A stretch of DNA of 64,000 nucleotides, from NCBI RefSeq assembly GCF_003130795.1, contig NZ_CP029354.1, positions 62,001-126,000 on the forward strand, read 5' to 3'. Positions 17,513 to 26,801 of this stretch are shown in pieces. The notes beneath the pieces were generated by a model. That model searched no databases, was not told the origin of the DNA, and saw nothing but the letters and a program-made list of their open reading frames with translations. Made by a program: the position numbers and the translations under genes. Positions within the stretch are counted from its first letter, which is position 1. The number at the start of each line of letters is the position of its first letter. This DNA comes from Azospirillum thermophilum (GTDB lineage: Bacteria > Pseudomonadota > Alphaproteobacteria > Azospirillales > Azospirillaceae).

Positions 17513-18124
17513 TCAGCGCTCGGCGAGCGCAAGCTTCGCCCCCAGCGCCGCGAAGGCCCCGGCGAAGGCGCGGCGCATCCAGGTCAGCACCCAGGGGCGG
17601 GAGACGATCCGGCTGCGGATCGCCGCGGCGAACAGGCCGTAGCCGACGAACACCACGAAGGTGACGGCCATGAAGACGGCGCTCAGCTCCGCCATGGCGG
17701 CGAGCGGCCGGGCGTCGTCGGCGCTGACGAACTGCGGCAGGAAGGCCAGGAAGAAGATCGACAGCTTCGGGTTCAGGATGTTGAGCAGGACCGCCGACAG
17801 GATCACCCGTCCGGCCGGGCGCGGCGTCACGTCCTGCTGCACCTGGAAGGTGCCGCGGTCGCGCAGGGTGGCCCAGGCCATGTAGAGCAGGTAGGCGACG
17901 CCGAGATATTTCAGGATCTGGAAGGCCAGCGCCGAGGTGTGCAGCACGGCCGCCAGCCCGAGGATCGCGGCGGCGATGTGCGGGACGATGCCCAGCGTGC
18001 AGCCGAAGGCGGCGACGATGCCGGCCTTCGATCCGCGCGACAGCCCGGCGGCCAGCGTGAAGAGGACGCCGGTGCCCGGCGAGATGGCGACGATCAGCGA
18101 GGTGATCAGGAAGTCGAGGCTCAC
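17513..18124 (-). CDS. LysE/RhtB-family amino-acid exporter
   Basis: A 203-residue membrane protein with about six helices. The family opening SLDFLITSLIVAISPGTGVLFTLAAGLSRGSKAG is present, as is the second-half NILNPKLSIFFLAFLPQFV motif. I chose GTG 18124, with GGGAGGA upstream, over the longer open frame to 18184, because the LysE pattern begins there. It follows pxpA on the same strand by about 100 bp, so it may belong to the 5-oxoprolinase operon and export surplus amino acid. Confidence 0.92.
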   Translation of the reverse strand: MSLDFLITSLIVAISPGTGVLFTLAAGLSRGSKAGIVAAFGCTLGIVPHIAAAILGLAAVLHTSALAFQILKYLGVAYLLYMAWATLRDRGTFQVQQDVTPRPAGRVILSAVLLNILNPKLSIFFLAFLPQFVSADDARPLAAMAELSAVFMAVTFVVFVGYGLFAAAIRSRIVSRPWVLTWMRRAFAGAFAALGAKLALAER

Positions 18125-18226
18125 GGGGCGGGTCCTCCCTGGCGCAAGGCGCTTGCCCGACGGACGGCGGGCGGCGATGCCCATGCTTCGCCCGGCACCC
18201 TGCGGTTGTCCAGCCGAAAGCGCGCG

Positions 18227-18997
18227 TCAGGCCGGCGCCAGCGGCGCGACGGTCACCCCGGCCGCCTCCAGCGCCGCCCGCACCTTGCGGGCCATGGCGA
18301 CGGCGCTGGGGGTGTCGCCATGGACGCAGACGGTCTCGGCGGCGATGGGGACCGGCCTGCCGGTGCGGCTGGCGACGGCACCGTCCAGCACCATGCGGAC
18401 CACGCGCGCCGCCGCCTCGTCCGGGTCGTGGATCACCGCCCCCGGCTGCGACCGCGGGGTGAGGGTGCCGTCCTCCTCGTAGGAGCGGTCGGCGAAGGCC
18501 TCGCGCGCCACCCGCAGGCCGGCGTCCCGCCCGGCGCGCTCCATCGCGCTGAAGGGCGGCACCACCAGGACCAGGGCGGGATCGACCGCCTTGACCGCGC
18601 GGGCGATGGCGCCGGCGACCTCCGGCTCCACCGCCGCGACATTGTAGAGGGCGCCGTGCGCCTTCACATGGCCGACGCGGTGCCCGGCGAGCGCGGCGCA
18701 GCCCTGCAGCGCGCCGACCTGGTAGGCGATCATCCGCTCGATGTCCTGCGGGCCGTCGCCGCGGATGACGCGGCGGCCGAACCCCCAGAGGTCGTTGAAG
18801 CCGGGATGGGCGCCGATGCGCACGCCCTTCTCGCGCGCCAGCCGGGCCGTCTCCGTCATGATCAGCGGGTCGCCGGCGTGGAAGCCGCAGGCGACGTTGG
18901 CGGAGGTCACGATGTCGAGCATCCCGGCATCGTCCCCCATCTTCCAGGGGCCGAAGCCTTCGCCCATGTCGCAGTTCAGATCGATCGTCGGCGCCAT
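18227..18997 (-). CDS. pxpA: 5-oxoprolinase subunit A (LamB/YcsF family)
   Basis: A 256-residue protein of the PxpABC complex, which opens 5-oxoproline (pyroglutamate) to glutamate using ATP. The family opening [20 protein letters not shown] is unmistakable, as are [27 protein letters not shown] and [14 protein letters not shown] chose ATG 18997 as the start of the conserved region. It is third in a minus-strand pxpB-pxpC-pxpA operon. Confidence 0.95.
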   Translation of the reverse strand: MAPTIDLNCDMGEGFGPWKMGDDAGMLDIVTSANVACGFHAGDPLIMTETARLAREKGVRIGAHPGFNDLWGFGRRVIRGDGPQDIERMIAYQVGALQGCAALAGHRVGHVKAHGALYNVAAVEPEVAGAIARAVKAVDPALVLVVPPFSAMERAGRDAGLRVAREAFADRSYEEDGTLTPRSQPGAVIHDPDEAAARVVRMVLDGAVASRTGRPVPIAAETVCVHGDTPSAVAMARKVRAALEAAGVTVAPLAPA

Positions 18998-19044
18998 CCG
19001 TCCCGTCCTCCCATCCTTACCTGACCCGGTCCTGCCCGCCCCGT

Positions 19045-20063
19045 TCAGGCGAAGGCATCCACCATGCCGTCCACGAGGTTGAGCGACAACAGCCGCTCGC
19101 TGTCCAGCAGGTCGGCGCCCGCCGGCCTCACCAGCCCCGGCAGGGCGTCGATCGCCTTGCGGAACCCGGCATAGGCGACGCGGGCCTCCGCCGCCGTCAC
19201 CCGGCGGAAACGGACCGACTCTCCCGGCCGCATCTGGGCCAGCGCCGCCAGATCCGGCGCCAGCACGCAGCCGATCTTGGATAGCCGCCGGTGGTCTGGC
19301 GGTCGGCCAGCAGCACGATGGGGCGGCCGGTGCCCGGCACCTGGACGGCGCCCGGCGGAATGCCGTCCGAGGTGATGTTGAAGCCGCGGGCATGCTCGAT
19401 CGGCGGCCCGTCGAGGCGGTAGCCCATGCGGTCGGCCTCGTGCCCGATGCGGTAGGGCTGGCCGAAGAAGGTCTCCAGCCCGGCGGCGGTGAAGGCGTCG
19501 TCCTGCGGGCCGGGCAGCACGCGCAGCTCCGTCCCGCGCCGCGGCAGGCCGGCCGGATCGAGCGCCGCGTCGATGCGCTCGGGCGCCTGCTCCAGCCGCA
19601 GGGGGAGCCGGTCGCCGGGGCCGAGCGGCCGCCCGTCGAGGCCGCCGAGGCGGCTGCGCACATGGGTGGCGACGCTGCCCAGCACCGGCCGGAGCGCGAA
19701 GCCGCCGGCCGCCGCCAGATAGCCGCGCACGCCCGAGCGCAGCGCCCCGACCGCCAGCCGCTGCCCGCGGGTCAGGCGGTGGCTGCGCCAGGGCTGCGCC
19801 GGCTGCCCGTCGATGGTCACCACCGCATCGCCGGCCACGGCGACGAGGCAGCTTTCGGCCTCCACCACCAGCCGGTCGCCCAGCAGGGTGAACTCCACCG
19901 CGCCCTCGGCCGGGGCGTTGCCGACCAGCGCGTTGGCGGCGGCATGCAGCAGCGGATCGGCGGCACCGGCCACCGAGACGCCGAAGCGCTGGTAGCCGAC
20001 GCGGCCGGCATCCTGGATGGTGGAGCTGGGGCCGGCGGCCTCGACGAGCAGTGCCGCCATCAT
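19045..20063 (-). pseudogene. pxpC: 5-oxoprolinase subunit C, frameshifted
   Basis: Biotin-dependent carboxyltransferase-like subunit of PxpABC. The first 270 or so residues read well ([55 protein letters not shown]). At about 19276-19282 one base is missing, so the frame after GGYP turns to nonsense; the proper ending resumes one frame away ([20 protein letters not shown] to VDGMVDAFA, 19045-19266). Adding one base gives a full-length protein of about 340 residues. It overlaps the pxpB stop. A sequencing error is as likely as a real mutation, because the other subunits are intact. Confidence 0.88.
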
Positions 20064-20812
20064 GCCATCTCCTCGACGTCCGGCATCAGGTCGCTGCGGT
20101 CGGCCTCGGCGGCGAGGCGGTCATAGGTGGCGGCGTCGATCGGCGTCAGCCGCACCCGGTCGCCCGGCGCCAGCAGGAAGGGCGGGTCGCGGCGCACGTC
20201 GAAGCCCTTGATCGGGGTGCGGCCCAGCAGGTGCCAGCCGCTCGGCATCTCCACCGGCGACAGCGCCGCCTGGGCGCCGCCCTGCATGATGGAGCCGGCG
20301 GGCGTCCGCATCCGCGGATTCTCCCGCCGCGGCAGGTGCAGCGCCTCCGGCAGGCCGCCGAGATAGGAGAAGCCCGGCGAGAAGCCCAGCATGTAGACGC
20401 GGTAGTCGGCGGCGCAGTGCAGCTCGATCACCCGCTGCGCCGTCAGGCCGGTGCGGCGCGCCACCTCCTCCAGATCCTCGCCGTGGGCGCCGCCGAAGCA
20501 GACCGGCAGGATCCAGCGCCGGCCGCGCCGTTCGCCGGGGCCGCCGCCGGCCGAGGCGAGCCGCCGCAGCGAGGCGGCCAGCCTGTCGGCGTCGGTGGCC
20601 AGCGGATCGAAGGCGACGAGCAGCGAGCGGTAGGTCGGCACCGTCTCCACCACGCCGGGCAGGGCGGCCTCCGCCACCAGCCGGTCGAGCCGGTGGACGC
20701 GGTCGTTGAGGGCGGGATCGACGCCGTCGCCCAGCTCCACCACCAGGGCCTGATCACCCGCCGGCAGGATCTTCGGCTCCGGGTAGCGGAGGATGTCCGA
20801 CGCGGCGCTCAT
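20060..20812 (-). CDS. pxpB: 5-oxoprolinase subunit B (KipI family)
   Basis: A 250-residue protein, first of the pxpBCA operon. It has the KipI/PxpB pattern: AGDQALVVELGD at the start, ELHCAADYRVYMLGFSPGFSYLGGLP in the middle and RRENPRMRTPAGSIMQGGAQAALSPVEMPSGWHLLGRTP. I chose ATG 20812, preceded by AGGAGCGG. Its stop overlaps the pxpC start. Upstream, 20905-20925 has two ATGTCA boxes 11 bp apart, possibly a regulator site. Confidence 0.94.
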   Translation of the reverse strand: MSAASDILRYPEPKILPAGDQALVVELGDGVDPALNDRVHRLDRLVAEAALPGVVETVPTYRSLLVAFDPLATDADRLAASLRRLASAGGGPGERRGRRWILPVCFGGAHGEDLEEVARRTGLTAQRVIELHCAADYRVYMLGFSPGFSYLGGLPEALHLPRRENPRMRTPAGSIMQGGAQAALSPVEMPSGWHLLGRTPIKGFDVRRDPPFLLAPGDRVRLTPIDAATYDRLAAEADRSDLMPDVEEMA

Positions 20813-20928
20813 CGCCCGCTCCTGCGGCAGCAGTCGTTCATGCGTCCCGTCTCCCGATCCGGTCCTGTGGCCCGGGGAAGACGTTCGCATTACATCGACA
20901 AAATGTCAACGTTATGTCAGCAAAGACA

Positions 20929-22041
20929 CTAGGAGGCCACCCGCCGCGCCTCGCGTGCCTCCAGGACGTAGCCTTCCAGCGCCTGGGCGCGGTGCAGCGG
21001 CGTGTGGCCGTCGAGGAAGCGGCGGCGGGCGGCGAGGCCCATGGCGCGGCGCTCCTCCTCGTCCATGCCGCTCAGCGTGGCGAGCGCCTGCCCGGCGCTG
21101 TCGGCGATGACGATCTCGCGACCGGGGACGAACAGCTCGTCGAGCCCCTCCCAGCGGTCGCTGATGATCGGCACGCCGCAGGCCGCCGCCTCGAACAGGC
21201 GGACGCTGGGCGACCAGCCGGCGGCGATCATGTCGGCGCGGGTGACGTTCAGCGTGAAGCGCTGGGCGGTGTAGAAGGCGCGGTGCTCGCGCGGCGGCAT
21301 GTGCTCGATGCGTAGCACGTTGGCCGGCCAGAGGATGTCCGCCGGATATTGCGGCCCGACCACCGCGAAGCGTCCCTCCTCCCAGCGGCGCGCCGGCTCC
21401 AGCAGCAGCCGGTCCAGCGTGGGCTGGCGGTCGGTGCTGTAGGTGCCGAGATAGCCGAGGTCCCAGCGGACCGCGGCGTCGGGATCGGGGAAATAGGCGT
21501 CCGGATCGGCGGAGCAGTAGAGCGGCCGGGCCATCGGCGAGCCGAACTCCCGTTCCAGCCGGCGCAGGGTCGGGCCGCCGGTGAAGGAGAGATAGAGGTC
21601 GTAGCCGGGGATCAGGTCCGGCGTCAGATACTCCCGGTCGCCGCGGGCCAGCCGGGCGAGCGTCACCGGCGTGTCGATATCGTAGAAGGCGGTGATGCCG
21701 CGCGCCGTCTCCTGCACCCAGTGGCCGACCTCCACCCCGTCCGGCACATAGGAGCCGACCACCGCCAGATCGGCCGAGCGGACCAGGTCGCGGAAGCGGG
21801 CGGCGAGGTCGGCGGGGTCGCCGTAGAGCTCCGTCCGGCAGCCTTCGGGCTGCGGGCAGTCGCGGTTGTCGCGGTACCAGGGCTTGTCGCATTCGAGGAA
21901 GGTCACCCGGTGCCCCCGCGCGGCAAGCGCCCGGATCAGCGCCCGGTAGGTGGTGGCGTGGCCGTTGCCCCAGGAGGAGGTGATGGTCAGCCCGACGATG
22001 ACGATGGCGAGCGGGCTGTCGCTGCGGGAGGGAACCGTCAT
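20929..22041 (-). CDS. CgeB-family glycosyltransferase 1
   Basis: A 370-residue protein related to CgeB (DUF3880 plus Glyco_trans_1_2), a GT-B fold transferase class. The N-terminal IVIVGLTITSSWGNGHATTYRALIRALAARGHRVTFLE and the C-terminal SPSVRLFEAAACGVPIISDRWEGLDELFVPGREI are characteristic. It is last in the seven-gene glycan cluster, overlapping the preceding gene by four bases. Two paralogues lie directly upstream. Donor and acceptor unknown. Confidence 0.86.
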   Translation of the reverse strand: MTVPSRSDSPLAIVIVGLTITSSWGNGHATTYRALIRALAARGHRVTFLECDKPWYRDNRDCPQPEGCRTELYGDPADLAARFRDLVRSADLAVVGSYVPDGVEVGHWVQETARGITAFYDIDTPVTLARLARGDREYLTPDLIPGYDLYLSFTGGPTLRRLEREFGSPMARPLYCSADPDAYFPDPDAAVRWDLGYLGTYSTDRQPTLDRLLLEPARRWEEGRFAVVGPQYPADILWPANVLRIEHMPPREHRAFYTAQRFTLNVTRADMIAAGWSPSVRLFEAAACGVPIISDRWEGLDELFVPGREIVIADSAGQALATLSGMDEEERRAMGLAARRRFLDGHTPLHRAQALEGYVLEAREARRVAS

Positions 22042-23141
22042 GCCGGCACCCGGTCGGCAGCGGCGCGGCGCCCGGTCAGCAGTGCCTCCACCTGCACCGC
22101 CCGGCTGGCGTAGGTGTGGTCGGCGAGCACGCGGCGCAGCGCCGCCTCGCCGATGGCGCGGGCGCGTTCCGGCGTCAGGGCGGCGACATGCTCCGCCACC
22201 GCGGCACCGTCCTCCGCCACCAGGATCTCGTGGCCCGGTTCGAAGAACAGCCCGATGCCTTCCCAGGCGTCGGTGATCAGGCAGGCGCCGGCGCCGGCCG
22301 CCTCGAACACGCGGGTGGCGGGGGAGAAGCCGGTGCGCGCCATGCTCTCCCGGCTGATGTTCAGCACGGCCAGCGCCGAGACGTTCAGCGCGTTGTGGTC
22401 GGCCGTGTAGACGTGGCCGAGGTCGGTGACGTTGGGCGGCAGGCCCTTGTCCGCCCAGCCGCTGCCGCCCAGCAGGAAGCGGCGGTCGGGCAGGCGCTGC
22501 GCCGCCTCCAGGAAGAAGGCCTCGACCCGCGCCTCGCGGTCCGGCAGACGGTTGCCGAGGAAGGCGAGGTCGCAGGCGAAGCGCTTCTCCCGCGGGACGG
22601 GGTGATGGGTGGCGGGATCGAGCGCGTTGTAGATCGGCACGCAGCGCCGCGCGCCGAACTCCCGCTCGTAGGCGGTCACCACGGGATCGCCGCCGCCGTA
22701 GGTCAGTACCATGTCGAAGTGCGGGACGAGCGGCGCCAGCCGGTCGTCCGGGTCGTGGCGCATGGAATCGAGCGTCGCCGGCGCGTCGACGTCCCAGAAG
22801 AGGACGATCTGCCCGGCCCGCCGGGCGGCCAGCACGCCGGCCTCGAGATAGGCGTCCAGCACCCCGACGCCCGAGGCCTTCACCAGCACGTCGGCGCCCG
22901 CGGCGTCGGCCAGCATGGCGTCGGCGTCGGCCTCTGTCGGCTGGTAGACGACGACGCGCGCCCAGGGCGGGTCGGGGATGTCGCGGTGGGCCTGCCGGTC
23001 GTAGGCGTCCGGCTCGTAGAAGGTGATGCGGTGGCCGCGCCCGGCCAATGCCCGCAGCATCCCGCGGTAATAGGTGGCGGCGCCGTTCCAGTAGGCGGAT
23101 ACCAGGCTGGACCCGAAGAAGGCGATGTTCAGTCCGCTCAT
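22038..23141 (-). CDS. CgeB-family glycosyltransferase 2
   Basis: A 367-residue paralogue of the gene downstream, with NIAFFGSSLVSAYWNGAATYYRGMLRALAGRGHRITFYEPDA at the N-terminus and GFSPATRVFEAAGAGACLITDAWEGIGLFFEPGHEILV at the C-terminus. It overlaps its neighbour by an ATGA. Sequence drift between the three CgeB copies suggests distinct linkages rather than recent duplication. Confidence 0.86.
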   Translation of the reverse strand: MSGLNIAFFGSSLVSAYWNGAATYYRGMLRALAGRGHRITFYEPDAYDRQAHRDIPDPPWARVVVYQPTEADADAMLADAAGADVLVKASGVGVLDAYLEAGVLAARRAGQIVLFWDVDAPATLDSMRHDPDDRLAPLVPHFDMVLTYGGGDPVVTAYEREFGARRCVPIYNALDPATHHPVPREKRFACDLAFLGNRLPDREARVEAFFLEAAQRLPDRRFLLGGSGWADKGLPPNVTDLGHVYTADHNALNVSALAVLNISRESMARTGFSPATRVFEAAGAGACLITDAWEGIGLFFEPGHEILVAEDGAAVAEHVAALTPERARAIGEAALRRVLADHTYASRAVQVEALLTGRRAAADRVPA

Positions 23142-23164
23142 GATCCTCGCTCCCTGACTCGGTC

Positions 23165-24311
23165 TTATTCGGCGGCGGTCTGTCGGGTGTCCTGACGGGC
23201 GGCTGGGCGGTCCGCCCGGAGGCCGGGGGCGCAGAGCGCCAGCAGCTCGTCCACGCGGTGGGCGCAGGTGTGGCGGGCCAGCACCGTCTCCAGCCCGGCT
23301 TGCGCCTGCTCGGCGGCGCGGGCCGGGTCGTTCAGCAACTCCGCCAGCGCCCGCTCCATCGCGGCGCCGTCCCGACCATCAGGAAGTCGGTGCCGACGCG
23401 GAACAGCCCTCGCTGTCGCGCCAGGGGGCGCTGACCAGCGGGATGCCGCAGGCGAGCGCCTCGAACACGCGGATGGTCGGGATGCCCGGCAGGTGGGTGG
23501 TGTAGAAGCGGCGCGGCACATGGACCGTCACCGCATGGGCGGCGAAGACCTCCGGCGCGCGGTGGTTCGGCAGATAGCCGCCGTAGCGGATGCCGGCCCT
23601 GCGCACCGCCTCCAGCGCCGGTTCCGGATAGCGCACGCCATGGATGGTCGCGGCCAGACCCAGCCGGGCCACCGGGTCGAGCAGGAAGCGGCGCAGCTCC
23701 TCGCTGCGCTCGTCGTCGCCCCAGTTGCCGATCCACACCAGGTCGCCGCGGCGCTCCGTGCCGGGCCGCGGCCGGAAGACGCTGGTGTCCGCCGCCTCGT
23801 GCCAGGTGTGGGCGCGGCTGCCCCATCCGTGCGTCGCATAGATCGCGCGCACGGTGTCGCCGAAGGCCAGCACCCCGTCATAGGCGTCGAGGTCGAAGGC
23901 GCGGATGGCGTCCGGCTCCGACACGGTGCGGTGGTGGGTGTCGTGGAACAGCAGGGTGAAGCGGCCGCCCGCCGCCCGCCGCCTGCCGATGGCGGAGACG
24001 AGGCGCTTGTCGTTCCACTCGTGCACCAGCACGACGTCCGCCCCCTCCAGCGCCTCGTCGAGCACCGGCTCGAAGGGACCGTCGGCCGGGTAGCTGCGGG
24101 AGGTCAGGTCGGGGAAGCTGGCGGCGAAGGCCTGCTCCGCCTCCGGACCCGCGTCGGCGACCAGATTGCCGCGGCTCCAGCCGCCGGCCGGCTCATAGAC
24201 GCGCACCTCGTGGCCGCGGCGCTGCAGGTCGCGGACGACGCCGCGCAGGAAGTGGGCGTTCCCGTGATTCCAGTCGGACACCAGGGAATGGACGAAGAGG
24301 ACGAAGCGCAT
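23165..24311 (-). pseudogene. CgeB-family glycosyltransferase 3, with two frameshifts
   Basis: The third CgeB-type transferase, starting MRFVLFVHSLVSDWNHGNAHF at ATG 24311 (AGGG upstream). The frame reads well to ALACGIPLVSAPWRDSEG, then shifts at about 23401-23411; the next piece LFRVGTDFLMV is in a second frame, which shifts again at about 23369-23378 to a third, DGAAMERALAELLNDPARAA, ending at 23165. Each shift is the loss of one base beside a run of G. Restoring both gives about 380 residues and an intact GT-B C-terminus. Probably sequencing error, possibly a real pseudogene. Confidence 0.82.
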
Positions 24312-24318
24312 GCGGAAA

Positions 24319-25506
24319 TCACCCTGCCAGGGCATGGGAAAGGGAAGGGCGGTCCTGCCGCCGGCCGGCGCACAGCCGTCCATAGAGCGTGGCGGTCTCG
24401 CGGGCCATCCGGGCGGCGCCATAGGTCAGCGCGCGCCGCCGCGCCGCCCGGCCGAGGGCTGTCCGCCGCCCGCCGTCGCCGCACAGGGCGGCCAGCGCCT
24501 CGGCCAGGGCGGCCCGGTCGTCCGGCGGGACGAAGAGGGCGGCGTCGCCCCAGACCTCGCGCAGGCTGGGGATGTCGCCGAGGACGAGCGCGCAGCCGCT
24601 CAGGCCCGCTTCCAGGGCGGCGAGGCCGAAGGGCTCGTAGCGGGCGGGGCTGCAGAAGATGGCGGCCCGGCCGTACCAGCCGGCGAGATCGGACGGGGGC
24701 AGCGGGCCGAGCGCCCGCACCCTGTGCGGCGGACGGTCGCCACCGTTGTTGCCGCCGCTGCCGCGGTTGCCGTCATCGGTGCCGGGCCGCCGCCAGTCGC
24801 CGGCCAGCGCCACCGGCCAGGGCAGCGCCGGAGCGACGGCGGCGAGTGCCGCGGCGTTCTTCGCCTCGTCCCACAGCCGCCCGACGCCGAGGATCAGCGG
24901 CTCCTTCGTCGCCGGCCGCCATCCCCGCGGGTCGCGCCCGTTGGAAATTACCAGCGCCTCGCGCAGCCGGCCGTAATGGGTCTCCAGCGCCCGCAGCATG
25001 GCGGCGGTCGGTGCGGCGACGGCGTCCGCGGCGGCCAGCCCGGCCCGCACCCGCGCCTCGTAGCCGGCCCAATCCTTACGCGGTGGGGGAGCCTTGTGCA
25101 CCGCCTGCCACCAGGACAGCACGCAGGAATGGCCGACGACCAGCACCGGCGCCGGCCAGGGCAGGGCGGCATGGGCGTAGCCGTTGAGATGGACGAGACC
25201 GGCGCCGCTCTCCGCGGCGAGCTGCAGCAGCCAGGACCCCGCCGCCTCCAGGTCGGCCTCCGGTTCCGCCATCCATTCCAGCCTGAAGGGCCCCTCGCGG
25301 AGGTCGAGGCCGGGGACGGCCAGCGCCCGCGCCCGCCTGGCCCCGTCCATGCCGCCGCCCATCACCGCCAAAGTGACCGACACCCCGAGCGGGGCGAGGC
25401 CGCCTGCCAGCTCCAGCGCATAGTCCCACACCCCGCCGACCGCGTCGGCGGTCATCAGGACGCGGCGGGGGAGGGACGGCGGCGGCGGGAGGACCGGGCC
25501 GGTCAT
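24319..25506 (-). CDS. GT4-type (glycosyl transferases group 1) glycosyltransferase
   Basis: A 395-residue GT-B protein. The N-terminus RVLMTADAVGGVWDYALELAGGLAPLGVSVTL is typical of GT4 starch-synthase-like folds; the C-terminal domain has LILGVGRLWDEAKN, then the E-x7-E region FCSPARYEPFGLAALEAGLSGCALVLGDIPSLREVWGDAA. A low-complexity insert (Gly/Asn-rich, near residues 245-260) interrupts the domains. It overlaps the radical SAM gene by ATGA. One origin-type iteron lies inside its coding sequence at 25072-25091. Confidence 0.88.
   Translation of the reverse strand: MTGPVLPPPPSLPRRVLMTADAVGGVWDYALELAGGLAPLGVSVTLAVMGGGMDGARRARALAVPGLDLREGPFRLEWMAEPEADLEAAGSWLLQLAAESGAGLVHLNGYAHAALPWPAPVLVVGHSCVLSWWQAVHKAPPPRKDWAGYEARVRAGLAAADAVAAPTAAMLRALETHYGRLREALVISNGRDPRGWRPATKEPLILGVGRLWDEAKNAAALAAVAPALPWPVALAGDWRRPGTDDGNRGSGGNNGGDRPPHRVRALGPLPPSDLAGWYGRAAIFCSPARYEPFGLAALEAGLSGCALVLGDIPSLREVWGDAALFVPPDDRAALAEALAALCGDGGRRTALGRAARRRALTYGAARMARETATLYGRLCAGRRQDRPSLSHALAG
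25072..25091 (+). repeat. Solitary iteron-like site inside a glycosyltransferase gene
   Basis: ATCCTTACGCGGTGGGGGAG fits the origin iteron consensus (CCTTAC, five variable bases, GGGGG) although it lies 12 kb from repA and inside a gene. It encodes the residues PPRKD on the minus strand. Confidence 0.5.
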
Positions 25507-26801
25507 GCCACCGCCCGGCGGGGCGGCCGTTCCAGCGCCTGCAGCGGCAGGGGGCGTTCCTCCTGGATGTCGCTGAAGCTGGTGTGGTTGGCCAGATAGT
25601 CGTCCACCGCCCGCTCCCAGGCGAGGTCGTCGGGCAGGCCCCAGGCCTTGCGGTAGTCGGGCGAGCCGGGATAGCGGAACAGCGGCACCGGGTCGTTGGC
25701 CCAGACGCCGTGGCTGCGCAGCTCGTCGCGCCAGGCCCGCACCATCTCCGGCGTGTCGGTGCCCGACGCGATCAGGTTGGCCTGGACGAAGGCGACATGC
25801 TGCTTCGCCAGGATCAGCCGCCGGGTCAGCGTGTCGGTGTCCATGCGGCAGTTCTTGTCGAGCGCGTTGCGCCCTTCCGGCGTCAGGGACTCCACCCCGG
25901 CCTCGATCGACACGCAGCCGGCCCGGCCGAGCAGCTCGATCATCGGCGGCTTCCACAGGTCGATGCGGGTCTGGATGCCGAAGCGCACCGGCCGGTCGAC
26001 GAGGGCGGCCAGCAGCTCCTCGTTCGGCAGGAAGATCTCGTCGATGAAGTAGAGATACTCGACGCCCTGGGCGATCAGCCGGTCGATCTCCTCCATCATC
26101 ACCGGCACCGGCCGGCGGCGGTAGCGGTCGCGGAAGGTCTCCTTGGCGCAGAAGGAGCAGCGGTAGGGGCAGCCGCGCGAGGCCTCGACCTCGGCCCCCG
26201 GACCTTTTGGCGGAACGTCGAAGCGGTGGTGGTGGTGGTGGTGCCGGCGCACCCAGGCGTCGGGCCAGGAGAGGGCCGGCAGGCTGGCGAAATCCACCTC
26301 GGCCAGCCCGCCCTGGAGATGCACGGTGCCGTCGCGGTCGCGGCGGACGAGCGACTGGACGGCGGTCCAGTCGTCGGTGGTCAGGCGGGCCAGCACCTCC
26401 TCGCACTCGCCCATCACCGCGGCGTCCACGTCCAGCTTGGCGAGGGCGGCGCGCGGCGTGGTGGAGGCGTGCGGGCCGACCGCGACCATGCGGGCGCCGA
26501 GCGGCCGCAGCAGCGCCACCGTCTCCTGCGGGACGCGCAGTTCCGGCGGGGCGCAGCGCCAGAACAGGTAGCTGGGGGCGGTGGTGACCACGATCAGGTC
26601 GGGCCGGACGGCGGCCACCCGCTCGCGCAGCTCCTGCGGCGTGAGGGAGAGGAGCTGGGCGTCGATGATCTCCGCCTCGCTCCCCGCCCGCTCGATCAGC
26701 GCCTTGGCGTAACCGAACTCCAGCGGCAGATGGGGCTCGCGGCAGCCGAAATAGATGCTGCCGTCGAAGCTCCAGGGCGGATTGACCAGGGCGACCCTCA
26801 T
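25503..26801 (-). CDS. Radical SAM enzyme with N-terminal B12-binding-like domain
   Basis: A 432-residue protein. Residues 1-140 form a Rossmann-like domain of the cobalamin-binding type (MRVALVNPPWSF, LIVVTTAPSYLFW, MVAVGPHASTTP, DAAVMGECEEVLARL). The radical SAM core follows with the [4Fe-4S] ligands C211, C215 and C218 in CPYRCSFC, then an EEIDRLIAQGVEYLYFIDEIFLPNEE region. Six histidines in a row (187-192) precede it. B12-radical SAM enzymes often C-methylate or rearrange unactivated carbons, so it may modify a sugar or lipid here. It sits mid-operon, overlapping both neighbours by four bases. Confidence 0.88.
   Translation of the reverse strand: MRVALVNPPWSFDGSIYFGCREPHLPLEFGYAKALIERAGSEAEIIDAQLLSLTPQELRERVAAVRPDLIVVTTAPSYLFWRCAPPELRVPQETVALLRPLGARMVAVGPHASTTPRAALAKLDVDAAVMGECEEVLARLTTDDWTAVQSLVRRDRDGTVHLQGGLAEVDFASLPALSWPDAWVRRHHHHHHRFDVPPKGPGAEVEASRGCPYRCSFCAKETFRDRYRRRPVPVMMEEIDRLIAQGVEYLYFIDEIFLPNEELLAALVDRPVRFGIQTRIDLWKPPMIELLGRAGCVSIEAGVESLTPEGRNALDKNCRMDTDTLTRRLILAKQHVAFVQANLIASGTDTPEMVRAWRDELRSHGVWANDPVPLFRYPGSPDYRKAWGLPDDLAWERAVDDYLANHTSFSDIQEERPLPLQALERPPRRAVA

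Noticed and set aside
19014..19030. An iteron-like CATCCTTACCTGACCCGG between pxpA and pxpC
   Set aside because: Only the left half matches; GGGGG is missing.
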